Shown piece after piece: positions 1-11,915 of a stretch of 64,000 nucleotides of DNA. The stretch's first letter is position 1. Each line of letters begins with the position of its first letter. This stretch comes from Novosphingobium sp. AP12 (lineage in GTDB: Bacteria; Pseudomonadota; Alphaproteobacteria; Sphingomonadales; Sphingomonadaceae): positions 1 through 64,000 of the forward strand of contig NZ_AKKE01000028.1 of NCBI RefSeq assembly GCF_000281975.1. The letters run 5' to 3'. The notes under the pieces are model-generated. The model did not search any database. It worked only from the letters and a program-made list of their open reading frames with translations, and was not told the DNA's origin. The position numbers were made by a program, and so were the translations under genes.

Positions 1-3022
<3,022 letters not shown>

Positions 3023-3044
<22 letters not shown>

Positions 3045-5257
3045 GGGCGCGGGCAGGAGGCTCTGCGCGGAACCTGTTCGTCGCGACGATCCTCGTCAGC
3101 AGTTTCCTGCTGTTCCTGGTGCAGCCGATGGTCGCGCGCATGGCGCTGCCGCGGCTCGGCGGGGCGCCCAACGTCTGGAACAGCGCGATGCTGGTCTACC
3201 AGGCGCTGCTGCTTGCCGGGTACGCCTATGCGCATATGCTCGGACGGTTGCCCCTGCGGCGGCAGGCGGTCATCCATGTCGCGCTGCTTCTGCTGGCGGC
3301 GCTGACGCTTCCGGTCGGCCTCGTCGCGCTGCCGCCGATTGCCGGGCTGTCCGAGACTTTGTGGGTGCCGCTGCTGCTGGCGCTGAGCATCGGGCCGGTG
3401 TTCTTCGTCGTCTCCGCGCAGGCGCCGCTGATGCAGCGCTGGTTCGCGGCCGACCCCGCAGCGGGGCAGCCCTGGGCGCTCTACGCGGCGTCGAATCTCG
3501 GCAGTTTCGCGGGCCTTCTCGCCTATCCGCTGCTGGCCGAGCCGCTGCTCAGCCTGCGCGCGCAGGCGGTGGCATGGAGCGCCGGGTTCGCACTGCTGGT
3601 CGCATTGGTGATCTGCGCCGCGCTGAGCCGCCGCAAGCTCTCCTTGCCGGCCCCGGTCGAGGTCGAGGAGAGCGCCCCCATCGGCGGCCGCACCATTGCG
3701 CTCTGGCTGCTGCTATCGGCGGTGCCCTCGGGCCTCATGCTGTCGACGACGACGCACCTCACAACCGATATCTTCGCAATGCCGCTGATCTGGGTGATCC
3801 CGCTCGGGCTCTACCTGCTGAGCTTCGTGCTCGCCTTCGCCGACCGGCGCGGGGCGGTCATGGCGGTGAGCCGGGGGGCGCCGGTGGTCGTGCTGTTCGC
3901 GGGCAGTTACGCCATGCTGTCGAACGGCTCGGGCACGCTGTGGATGGCGGGCGGTGCATGCCTGCTGCTGTTCTGCGTGGCGACGGCCCTCCATGGCCGG
4001 CTCTACGACCTGCGGCCCGGTCCGACGCAGCTTACACGCTTCTATCTGGCGATGTCTGCGGGCGGTGCGCTGGGCGGAGTGTTCACCGCGCTCATTGCGC
4101 CGCTGGTGTTCGACTGGGCCTGGGAGCATCCGATCCTTATCCTCGCCGCCGCGCTGCTCATGCCGCTGGAGCCGCTGCTGCGCTGGCGCAATACCGATGG
4201 CATCGAGCCCGGCATGGCGCGCATCGCGCTCGCGCTGCTGCTGGCCTTCGCGGCTTTCCTGTCGTGGCAGCTGAACAATTGCGCGCTGCATCCCGAGAGC
4301 AGCCTCACCGCGCTGGTTCTGACCGTATTTCTGATCGGCACCGGCGTGATGGTCATGGTCTGGCGCGGCGCCTTCGTGGCGGTGCTGGCGATGGCGATGG
4401 TCGCGCAGGGTGGCATCTGGACGATCCGCGCGACACTGGCCGGAGAGCGCACCCGCAGCTACTTCGGCATCTACACCCTGCGCGACGATGCCGACGAAAA
4501 CATGCGCACTTTGGCTCACGGCACCACGCTGCACGGCATGCAGTCGCTCGACCCCGCGCATTCGCGCGAGGCGCTGACCTACTACGGCCCGACCTCGGGC
4601 GCGGCGCTGGCGCTGAAAGCGACACCGGCGATCAAGGGCGCGGGCGCCCGCGTCGGCGTAGTCGGATTGGGCACCGGCTCGCTCGCCTGCCAAGCGCGAC
4701 CCGGACAGCGCTGGACCTTCTTCGAGATCGATCCCGTCGTCCTCGACTTCTCACGCCAGGGCCGCTTCACCTTCCTGAGCCAATGCGCGCCCGGCGCCCG
4801 CGTCATCCTAGGCGATGCGCGGCTCAAGCTGGCCGGCCTGCCTGCCGCCTCGCTCGATGTGCTGGTGATCGACGCCTTCTCGTCCGACGCCATCCCCATG
4901 CACCTGCTCACCCGCGAGGCGATGCAGGTCTACCTGCGCGCGCTGAGCCCGCGCGGGCTGCTCATGCTGCACATCTCCAACCGCTACATCGACCTTGCCC
5001 CGGTGATCGGCTCGACCGCGCAGGACAGCGGCCTCGGCGCGCTGTCGCGGCTGGATTTCCCGGAGGACACCACCCGCTACACGCCGTCGCGCTGGATCGC
5101 CCTCTCGCGTGACCGCGCCGTGCTCTCGGCTCTTGCGCACGGCGACGCGGATAGCCCATGGTCGCCGCTCGAGGAACGGGCGGCGGGGCCTTGGACGGAC
5201 GACCACGCGTCCATCCTCCCGCACGTCCGCTGGGACAGGCTGACAGGAACTCCATGA
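3023..5257 (+). CDS. Fused membrane / spermidine synthase-like protein
   Basis: A 744-residue protein with two parts. The first ~480 residues form many hydrophobic transmembrane helices (for example near FVATILVSSFLLFLVQPMVA at residues 19-38). The C-terminal ~260 residues are a Rossmann methyltransferase fold of the spermidine synthase superfamily: VGVVGLGTGSLACQ (nucleotide loop), FFEIDPVVLDFS (acidic end of strand 2), ILGDARLKL and VIDAFSSDAIP. The family is common in bacteria and poorly characterised; polyamine synthesis should not be assumed. ATG 3023 places the start inside the GNAT gene and gives MARGAGLRARAGG before the first helix. Its stop overlaps the carbonic anhydrase start (ATGA). 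Confidence 0.85.
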
Positions 5258-5829
5258 CTGCTGAGCGCACCGACATCACTCTCGCCGCGATCAATGGCAA
5301 GGCTCCCAGGATCCACTCCAGCGCCTTCATCGCGCCGGGCTGCCGCATCATCGGCAACGTCGAGATCGGGCCGGATGCGAGCGTTTGGTACAACTGCGTG
5401 ATCCGCGCCGACGTCCACCGCGTCGTCATCGGCGCGCGTACCAATATCCAGGATGGCTCGGTCGTCCATTGCGACAGCCCCAAGCCCTCCAATCCGGACG
5501 GTTTTCCCACCATCATCGGCGACGACGTGCTGATTGGTCACCTCGCCATGGTCCACGGCTGCACGCTGGAGGACCGCGCCTTCGTGGGCCTCGGGGCGAT
5601 CGTGATGGACGGCAGCTACATCGAGTCCGACGGCATGCTGGCAGCCGGCGCGCAGCTTACCGGCAAGCGCATCGGCGCACGGCAGCTGTGGATGGGCCGC
5701 CCCGCAAAGCACCTGCGCGACCTCGACGATGCCGCCATCGCAGCCAATCAGGCGGGCGTGAAGGGCTACGTCATCAATGGCCGGATGCACGCCGAGGCGC
5801 TTGGCGTGCATGGCGGCTCGAAGGGCTAA
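5254..5829 (+). CDS. Gamma carbonic anhydrase family protein
   Basis: A 191-residue left-handed beta-helix protein of hexapeptide repeats, as in gamma-class carbonic anhydrases and the YrdA/PaaY group. The three metal-binding histidines are in SVVHCDS, LIGHLAM and MVHGCTL. It probably forms a cytoplasmic trimer; whether it hydrates CO2 cannot be decided from sequence. ATG 5254 overlaps the preceding stop as ATGA. The following DUF167 gene starts within its stop codon. Confidence 0.92.
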   Translation: MTAERTDITLAAINGKAPRIHSSAFIAPGCRIIGNVEIGPDASVWYNCVIRADVHRVVIGARTNIQDGSVVHCDSPKPSNPDGFPTIIGDDVLIGHLAMVHGCTLEDRAFVGLGAIVMDGSYIESDGMLAAGAQLTGKRIGARQLWMGRPAKHLRDLDDAAIAANQAGVKGYVINGRMHAEALGVHGGSKG

Positions 5830-6110
5830 TGGCCCGGGCGCGGGCGGAACTTCCCTCGGCCGAGGCGCTGCTGGCGATGGTGGACCGGGAAGGGCGACTG
5901 GCCTTGCGCGTGACCCCCGGTGCGCGCGTGGAGGCACTGGAGATCACGGACGGCCGCCTGCTCGCAAAGGTTCGCGAGAAACCTGAGGATGGCAAGGCAA
6001 CCGAGGCAGTGCGCGATCTGCTCGCCCGGGCGCTGGGGCTGGCGCCGTCGCGGGTGGAACTGCTGCGCGGCGCCACCTCGCGCGAGAAGCAGTTCAGGGT
6101 TAACGCCTGA
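5829..6110 (+). CDS. DUF167 family protein (YggU-like)
   Basis: A small 93-residue protein with the DUF167 core RVTPGARVEALEI, LLAKVREKPEDGKA and the C-terminal SREKQFRV. The family is widespread and of unknown function. The start codon shares its A with the carbonic anhydrase stop (TAATG), so translation is likely coupled. It is the last gene of the hemB run. A parS-like site follows at 6118 before the convergent ligase gene. Confidence 0.9.
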   Translation: MARARAELPSAEALLAMVDREGRLALRVTPGARVEALEITDGRLLAKVREKPEDGKATEAVRDLLARALGLAPSRVELLRGATSREKQFRVNA

Positions 6111-6117
6111 CCTCGGC

Positions 6118-6133
6118 TGTTCCACGTGAAACC
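6118..6133. other. parS-like ParB binding site 2
   Basis: TGTTCCACGTGAAACC: 14 of 16 positions match the consensus TGTTTCACGTGAAACA, and the core GTTCCACGTGAAAC is intact. It lies in the 29-bp gap between two convergent genes, where no coding constraint explains the sequence. Confidence 0.8.
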
Positions 6134-6139
6134 CAACCC

Positions 6140-7732
6140 TCAATCGCGGATCAGCCCCCGCAATGTCTCCAGCCTGTCCGCCTCATGCGCGGGCTTATCC
6201 GCACGGATGCGGCTGATGCGGGGGAAGCGCATGGCAACGCCGGACTTGTGGCGCTTGCTGGAGTGGACGGAATCGAAGGCGACTTCGAACACCAGCGACC
6301 TGTCGGTCTCGCGCACCGGGCCGAAGCGGTTGACGGTGTGATTGCGGACATAGCGGTCGAGCCATTTCAGCTCCTCGTCGGTGAAGCCGAAGTAGGCCTT
6401 GCCGACCGGCAGTAGCTCGGCCCCGGCGTCGGGATCGCCGTCCCAGCAGCCGAAGGTGTAATCCGAATAGAACGACGAGCGCTTCCCCGAGCCGCGCTGG
6501 GCATACATCAGCACGCAGTCCACCAGCAGCGGGTCGCGCTTCCACTTGTACCACAGGCCGGTCTTGCGGCCCGCGACGTAGGGGCTGTCGCGCCGCTTGA
6601 GCATGACCCCCTCGATCGCATCGTCGCGTGCCCTTTCGCGAATGGCGGAGAGTTCGGCGAAGTCGGCGGCGGGGATGACGCCGCTGATGTCGAAGCGCTC
6701 CGGGTCGAGCCGGGGGAGCAGGGTTTCCAGCGCAGCCCGGCGATCCGTCCAGGGCAGGGGGCGCAGGTCCACTCCCTCGACGATGAGGGCGTCGTAGAGC
6801 CGCACGAAGGCCGGGTATTCCTCGCGCATCTTCTTGCTGACGGTCTTGCGGCCGAGGCGCTGCTGGAGCGCGTTGAAGCTGGCCGCGCCGCCGGTCTCGC
6901 CGCCCTGATGCGCGCCGCGCACCAGCAGTTCACCGTCGAGCACCGCGTCGATGTGCAGGGCATCAGCGATCTCTGGGAATGTGCCGGAAATGTCATCGCC
7001 GGAACGCGAATAGACGCGCGTTTCGCCGCCCGCGCGAACCACCTGCACGCGGATGCCGTCCCACTTCCACTCCGCGGCATAGTCCGCCAGATCGACCTGC
7101 GTTTCCTCCAGTCCATGCGCCAGCATGAAGGGTCGGAACAGCGGCAGGTCCTGCGAGCTCGGCGGCTCGGCGCCATGTGCGGCCCAGTCGAACAGGGCTG
7201 CATAGGGCGCGGTCTGGCCGTGCCAGTGTTCCTCCACGTCCTCCACCGATACGCCGAAAGCCTGCGCGAAAGCTGTCTTGGCGAGCCTTGCGGAAATGCC
7301 GATCCTCATCGCGCCGGTCGCCAGCTTGAGCAGGGCGTAGCGGCCCTCCGCGTCAAGCCGGTCGAGCAGGCGCGGCAGGTCGGTCATGACGTTGGCGCGG
7401 GTCATGCGGGATAGCGCGTCGACCGCTTCGGAAACGGTCGGCGGCGAGGGCGCCTGCGCCGGTTCGGGCCAGAGCAGGCTGGCGGTTTCGGCCGAATCGC
7501 CGACGTACTCGCGGCTCAGCGTCCAGAGCACCGGGTCGATCCGCTCGGTCAGCAGGTTGCGGATGGTCGAGCTTTTCACCGCCGGGAAGTCCAGCCCGTC
7601 GGTCAGTGCGGCGAGCGCCCAGCCCCGGTCGGGGTCGGGCGTGACGCGCAAGTAGTCGGCCAGGAGCTTGAGCTTGGCGTTGCGGCTGCGCGTATAGACC
7701 AGCGCGTCGAGGAGGGCGGCGAACGCTTCCAT
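6140..7732 (-). CDS. ATP-dependent DNA ligase (ligase-exonuclease pair type)
   Basis: Single-polypeptide ATP-dependent ligase of 530 residues that joins DNA nicks, distinct from the essential NAD-dependent LigA. An N-terminal DNA-binding domain (about 1-200) precedes the nucleotidyltransferase motif EWKWDGIRV with the lysine to be adenylated at K223. The GVMLKRRDSPYVAGRKTGLWYKWK segment (motifs IV-V, GVMLKR and WYKWK) is intact, and an OB-fold C-terminus follows. ATG 7732 is chosen. A longer reading adds 22 residues translated only from the repeat element upstream and should be discarded. The next gene upstream, on the same strand, is the partner exonuclease; such pairs belong to a repair cluster that usually also has a helicase and the nuclease PdeM, absent here. 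Confidence 0.93.
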   Translation of the reverse strand: MEAFAALLDALVYTRSRNAKLKLLADYLRVTPDPDRGWALAALTDGLDFPAVKSSTIRNLLTERIDPVLWTLSREYVGDSAETASLLWPEPAQAPSPPTVSEAVDALSRMTRANVMTDLPRLLDRLDAEGRYALLKLATGAMRIGISARLAKTAFAQAFGVSVEDVEEHWHGQTAPYAALFDWAAHGAEPPSSQDLPLFRPFMLAHGLEETQVDLADYAAEWKWDGIRVQVVRAGGETRVYSRSGDDISGTFPEIADALHIDAVLDGELLVRGAHQGGETGGAASFNALQQRLGRKTVSKKMREEYPAFVRLYDALIVEGVDLRPLPWTDRRAALETLLPRLDPERFDISGVIPAADFAELSAIRERARDDAIEGVMLKRRDSPYVAGRKTGLWYKWKRDPLLVDCVLMYAQRGSGKRSSFYSDYTFGCWDGDPDAGAELLPVGKAYFGFTDEELKWLDRYVRNHTVNRFGPVRETDRSLVFEVAFDSVHSSKRHKSGVAMRFPRISRIRADKPAHEADRLETLRGLIRD

Positions 7733-7743
7733 CAGAAAGGGTT

Positions 7744-7980
7744 TGGCACGCGGAGGCGCGGAGGCGCGGAGAAGAAAAGGGAATGGGGGGTCGCGCAAAG
7801 GCGCGAAGACGCAAAGGTGTCGTGTTTGCGGCGAAGCCGCTTTTCATATCTGGGTTGCGTGTGCCGACGCGTTGGCATCAAGAGATAGCCTGCGGTGCTG
7901 CCGGACCTCTTTGCGCCTTCGCGCCTTTGCGCGAACCCTTCCTGTTCTTCTTCTCCGCGTCTCCGCGCCTCCGCGTGCCA
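7744..7980. repeat. Nested palindromic repeat, copy 1
   Basis: An element of ~237 bp fills the gap between the exonuclease and ligase genes. Outer arms 7744-7778 and 7946-7980 are 35-bp inverted repeats with few mismatches. Middle arms ~7788-7818 and ~7906-7937 form a second inverted repeat. Arms are built of short GC-rich iterations (GGCGCGGA-like outside, GGCGCAAA-like inside). The ~85-bp core starts with the small hairpin GCGGCGAAGCCGC (~7829) and ends near GCCTGCGG. Homologous copies lie at 17105 and 20358. No reading frame is shared among the copies. Confidence 0.9.
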
Positions 7981-8020
7981 CACTCTTTTTGAGCCAGGTC
8001 GCGCACATCTCCGGAAAGTA

Positions 8021-9025
8021 TCAGTCATCCTCATCCTCGTACCCCACCAACGCCAGCGCTCGCGCCTTGCGCTGGTTCAGCTGGCACCAGCGCAGCATCG
8101 CTTCCTCGCGGCCGTGGGTGATCCAGGTCTCGGCAGGGTTCACGTCCACCACGGTCTGCGTCAGCTCGTCCCAGTCGGCGTGGTCGGAGATGATGAGCGG
8201 CAGTTCGACCATCCGCTGCCGGGCGCGTTGCCGCACGCGCATCCAGCCCGAGGCCATGGCGGTGATCGGTTCGGGCAGGCGCCGGCTCCAACGGTCGTTG
8301 AGCGCGGAAGGCGGGGCGACGACGATGCTGCCGGCCAGCTCTTCCTTCGTCGCATCGGACATGAGGCGAAGATCGCCGAGGTCCACGCCCCATTCCTCGT
8401 AGAGCCGGCACATGCGCTCCATCGCGCCGTGGAGCCAGATGGTGTCCCGGTGCCCGGCGCGGCGCAGTTCGGCGATCAGTCGCTGCGCCTTGCCGAGCGC
8501 GTAGGCGCCGACGAGCACGCAGCGCTCCGGGTTGGCGGCAAGGGCGGCGAGGAGCTTGGCGATCTCCTGCTCGACCGGCGGGTGGCGGAATACCGGGAGG
8601 CCGAAGGTGGCCTCGGTGACCAGCACGTCGCAGGGGGTGACCTCGAAGGGCGGGCAGGTGGGGTCGGAGCGGCGCTTGAAGTCGCCGGTGACGACGATGC
8701 GCTCGCCCGCGTGCTCCAGCAGGATCTGCGCCGAGCCTAGGACGTGGCCGGCAGGAATCCAGGTGGCATGGACGTCACCCGGCAAGGCGATGCGCTCGCC
8801 GTAGGGGACCGGCACCGCGCCGTCCTCGGTGGCGTAGCGCAGCTTCATGATCGCGAGGGTCGCAGGGGTCGCGAACGTCTGGCCGTGGCCCCCGCGCGCG
8901 TGATCGGCGTGGCCATGGGTCACGAGCGCGCGATCGACCGGCCGGGCCGGGTCGATCCAGCAGTCGGCGGGGACGACGTGGATTCCCCAGGGTTCGGGTC
9001 TAATCCAGGAGAAATCGCGGGCCAT
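8021..9025 (-). CDS. Ligase-associated DNA exonuclease, MBL fold
   Basis: A 334-residue metallo-beta-lactamase/beta-CASP-like nuclease of the type paired with ATP-dependent ligases in bacterial DNA repair. The zinc motif THGHADH (H37, H39, D41, H42) is intact, with later metal ligands in PAGHVLGS and VTGDFKR and the C-terminal WITHGRE. ATG 9025 gives the usual N-terminus (MARDFSWIRPEPWG). It is transcribed ahead of the ligase, with the 237-bp palindromic repeat inserted between them. A terminator for clpA stands just upstream, so this gene must have its own promoter or rely on readthrough. Confidence 0.92.
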   Translation of the reverse strand: MARDFSWIRPEPWGIHVVPADCWIDPARPVDRALVTHGHADHARGGHGQTFATPATLAIMKLRYATEDGAVPVPYGERIALPGDVHATWIPAGHVLGSAQILLEHAGERIVVTGDFKRRSDPTCPPFEVTPCDVLVTEATFGLPVFRHPPVEQEIAKLLAALAANPERCVLVGAYALGKAQRLIAELRRAGHRDTIWLHGAMERMCRLYEEWGVDLGDLRLMSDATKEELAGSIVVAPPSALNDRWSRRLPEPITAMASGWMRVRQRARQRMVELPLIISDHADWDELTQTVVDVNPAETWITHGREEAMLRWCQLNQRKARALALVGYEDEDD

Positions 9026-9065
9026 CCAAAGAGAATGGGGCGGGAACCTCGCGGTTCCCACCCCA
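9026..9065 (-). terminator. Rho-independent terminator of clpA
   Basis: Read on the minus strand: TGGGG-t-GGGAACC, loop GCGA, GGTTCCC-g-CCCCA (stem 9036-9065), a 13-bp stem including one G-T pair. The T-rich run TTCTCTTT follows at 9028-9035. It lies between the clpA stop and the exonuclease start. Confidence 0.75.
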
Positions 9066-9088
9066 TCTCGTTGGCCTGGTTATTCGGC

Positions 9089-11464
9089 TCAGTCGTCGGA
9101 ACTGGTTTCCGGCTGGGTGCCGGGGTTCTTCGCCCGCTTGGCCGGAGCCTTCTTCTTTGCCTTGGCGACCTTGGGCGCGGAAGGCGTCAGCTCGAAGTTG
9201 AGCGCGTCTTCCTTGACCGAGACGTGGACTTCGCCGCCGTGCGCGAGCTTGCCGAACAGCAGTTCCTCGGCGAGCGGCTGCTTGACCTTCTCCTGGATCA
9301 CGCGGCCCATCGGGCGCGCGCCGTAGAGCTTGTCGTAGCCGCGATCACCCAGCCAGGTCCGCGCATCCGAGTCGAACTGGATGTGGACGTTCTGGTCCGC
9401 CAGCTGCAGTTCGAGCTGGAGGATGAACTTGTCCACGACCCGGCTGATGGTGTCCTTGGCGAGATAGGCGAAGGGCACGATCGCATCGAGGCGGTTGCGG
9501 AATTCCGGCGTGAACATCTGCTTCACCGCTTCCTCGCCGGCATCCTCCTTCGAGGTGTCGCCGAAGCCGATGCCCTGCTTGGCCATGTCCGACGCACCCG
9601 CGTTGGTGGTCATGATGAGGACCACGTTGCGGAAATCGACGGTCTTGCCGTGGTGATCGGTCAGGCGGCCGTTGTCCATCACCTGCAGCAGGATGTTGAA
9701 CAGGTCGGGGTGCGCCTTCTCGATCTCGTCGAGCAGGAGGACGCAGTGCGGGTTCTGGTCGATCGCGTCGGTCAGCAGGCCGCCCTGGTCGAAGCCGACA
9801 TAGCCCGGGGGCGCGCCGATCAGGCGGCTGATCGAGTGGCGCTCCATGTATTCGGACATGTCGAAGCGCTTCAGCTCGATGCCCATGATGGTGGCGAGCT
9901 GCTTGGCGACTTCGGTCTTGCCGACGCCGGTCGGGCCCGAGAACAGGAACGAGCCGATCGGCTTGTCCGGATCGCGAAGCCCGGCCCGGCTGAGCTTCAT
10001 CGCGGTGGACAGCAGGTCGATCGCCTTGTCCTGGCCGAACACCACGCGCTTGAGGTCACGCTCGAGGTTGCCGAGCGCCTTCTTGTCGTCGGAGCTGACC
10101 GACTTGGGCGGGATGCGCGCCATGGTTGCGATGACCTGCTCAATCTCGCGGGCGGTGATCGTCTTCTTGCGGCGGCTGGGGGGCACCAGCATCTGCATCG
10201 CGCCGACTTCGTCGATCACGTCGATCGCCTTGTCGGGCAGCTTGCGGTCGTTGATGTAGCGGGCCGAAAGCTCGACGGCGGTCTTGATCGCGTCGGGCGT
10301 GTACTTGACCTTGTGGTGTTCCTCGAAGGCCGTGCGCAGGCCGCGCAGGATCTTGATGGTATCCTCGATCGTCGGCTCGTTCACGTCGATCTTCTGGAAC
10401 CGGCGCAGCAGGGCGCGGTCCTTCTCGAAGTGGTTGCGGAACTCCTTGTAGGTGGTCGACCCGATGCAGCGGATGGTGCCGCCCGACAGCGCCGGCTTGA
10501 GCAGGTTCGAGGCGTCCATCGCACCGCCGCTGGTGGCGCCGGCACCGATCACGGTGTGGATCTCGTCGATGAACAGCACCGCGTGGGGCATCTTCTCCAA
10601 TTCGGAGACGACCTGCTTGAGGCGTTCCTCGAAGTCGCCGCGATAGCGGGTGCCTGCCAGCAGCGAGCCCATGTCGAGCGAGTAGATCACCGCTTCGGCC
10701 AGCACCTCGGGCACGTCGCCCTCGACGATCTTGCGGGCCAGACCCTCGGCGATGGCCGTCTTGCCGACGCCCGGATCGCCCACGTAGAGCGGGTTGTTCT
10801 TGGACCGGCGGCACAGGATCTGGATCGTGCGGTCGACCTCCGGGCCGCGCCCGATCAGCGGGTCGACCTTGCCGTTCAGCGCCTTCTCGTTGAGGTTGAC
10901 GGTGAACTGGTCGAGCGCCGAGTCCTTCTTGTTGCCGGCGGCGGCCTTGGTCTCGTTCTTGTCCTCGGGCGTGGGCGTGTTCTCGTCCGACGAGCCCTTG
11001 GGGCTCCGATCCTCGACGCGCTTGCCGCCCTTGCCGATGCCGTGGCTGATATAGCTGACCGCGTCGAGGCGGCTCATGTCCTGCTGCTGCAGGAAATACA
11101 CGGCGTAGCTGTCCCGCTCGGAGAACAGGGCGACCAGCACGTTGGCGCCGGTCACGGTGTCCTTGCCCGAGGACTGGACGTGGAGAATGGCGCGCTGGAT
11201 CACGCGCTGGAAGCCGGCGGTCGGGGCGGGGTCGCCCTTTTCCTCGGTCTTGAGCGACTGGTATTCCTGATCGAGATACTGGCGCACCACGTCCCCGAGA
11301 TCGCCGAGGTCCACGCCGCAAGCCTGCATGACCTGAGCGGCGTCGGTGTCGTCGATCAGCGCGAGCAGGAGGTGCTCGAGCGTCGCATATTCATGGCTGC
11401 GCTCGGATGCGTGAGACAGAGCCGAGTGCAGGGTCTTTTCAAGGCTTTGCGCGAAACTTGGCAT
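9089..11464 (-). CDS. clpA: ATP-dependent Clp protease ATP-binding subunit ClpA
   Basis: AAA+ unfoldase that feeds substrates to ClpP. The 791 residues show the N-terminal double-Clp domain (from FAQSLEKTLHSAL), first nucleotide site GDPGVGKT (~225) with LFIDEIH, and second site GPTGVGKT (~505) with LLLDEIEKAHPD, plus the ClpP-docking region. The Lys/Pro-rich tail after ~765 is extra. ATG 11464 has a GAAGG ribosome site about 8 bases upstream. The adaptor gene clpS, commonly just upstream in alphaproteobacteria, is not in this window; a DUF1192 gene lies there instead. Confidence 0.97.
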   Translation of the reverse strand: MPSFAQSLEKTLHSALSHASERSHEYATLEHLLLALIDDTDAAQVMQACGVDLGDLGDVVRQYLDQEYQSLKTEEKGDPAPTAGFQRVIQRAILHVQSSGKDTVTGANVLVALFSERDSYAVYFLQQQDMSRLDAVSYISHGIGKGGKRVEDRSPKGSSDENTPTPEDKNETKAAAGNKKDSALDQFTVNLNEKALNGKVDPLIGRGPEVDRTIQILCRRSKNNPLYVGDPGVGKTAIAEGLARKIVEGDVPEVLAEAVIYSLDMGSLLAGTRYRGDFEERLKQVVSELEKMPHAVLFIDEIHTVIGAGATSGGAMDASNLLKPALSGGTIRCIGSTTYKEFRNHFEKDRALLRRFQKIDVNEPTIEDTIKILRGLRTAFEEHHKVKYTPDAIKTAVELSARYINDRKLPDKAIDVIDEVGAMQMLVPPSRRKKTITAREIEQVIATMARIPPKSVSSDDKKALGNLERDLKRVVFGQDKAIDLLSTAMKLSRAGLRDPDKPIGSFLFSGPTGVGKTEVAKQLATIMGIELKRFDMSEYMERHSISRLIGAPPGYVGFDQGGLLTDAIDQNPHCVLLLDEIEKAHPDLFNILLQVMDNGRLTDHHGKTVDFRNVVLIMTTNAGASDMAKQGIGFGDTSKEDAGEEAVKQMFTPEFRNRLDAIVPFAYLAKDTISRVVDKFILQLELQLADQNVHIQFDSDARTWLGDRGYDKLYGARPMGRVIQEKVKQPLAEELLFGKLAHGGEVHVSVKEDALNFELTPSAPKVAKAKKKAPAKRAKNPGTQPETSSDD

Positions 11465-11610
11465 TTAAGCGACCTTCATTGTGAGGGACGACTCTCCTGT
11501 GGGGAGCTTGGCGGCAAGAGGTTTCAGCATCGATATAGGAACGATCAGGGCCGTTGCGAGGTTGCCTCCAGTTGCACCCGTATCGGCGGCAAGAGGCGAA
11601 GCTGCGCGGC

Positions 11611-11829
11611 TCACGATGATCGCGGCCTGAACAGCGCATCGGCTGCGAGCCGGTGCGCGGAAGATGTGTCCCGGTGGGCGCGGACCCGTTCGATCTCCGC
11701 TTCCAGGAGGACGATGCGTGCGCCGAGTTCGTCCAGCGAATAGCGCTCCAGGCTTTCGCTGGCGAGGAGGCTGGCGGCGCCGAAGTTTCCTTCGGAGGAC
11801 CGCAGCCGCGGTCGATCATCATCGTCCAT
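11611..11829 (-). CDS. DUF1192 domain-containing protein
   Basis: A 72-residue acidic-start protein (MDDDDRPR) with the DUF1192 signature LDELGARIVLLEAEIERVRA, likely a short coiled coil, and a C-terminal ADALFRPRS. The family is small, alphaproteobacterial and uncharacterised. It lies between clpA (146 bp downstream) and a divergent oxidoreductase gene (86 bp away), so the short interval 11830-11915 must hold its promoter. Confidence 0.88.
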   Translation of the reverse strand: MDDDDRPRLRSSEGNFGAASLLASESLERYSLDELGARIVLLEAEIERVRAHRDTSSAHRLAADALFRPRSS

Positions 11830-11915
11830 TGCGGTGCAGCATCGGACTGTATTTCCTGCCTGTCAATGGGCCGAAAGGTGTTCCCCGCAGCCCAGTGCTG
11901 TGGCACCATCGGGCC

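Noticed and set aside
7733..7798. 22-residue N-terminal extension of the DNA ligase
   Set aside because: It is also translated repeat; the family starts near MEAFAALLDAL.
8744..11743. A 999-codon open frame antisense to clpA
   Set aside because: ClpA is unmistakable on the other strand; the antisense translation has no domain and is rich in Asp/Val/Gly/Arg, typical of shadow frames.
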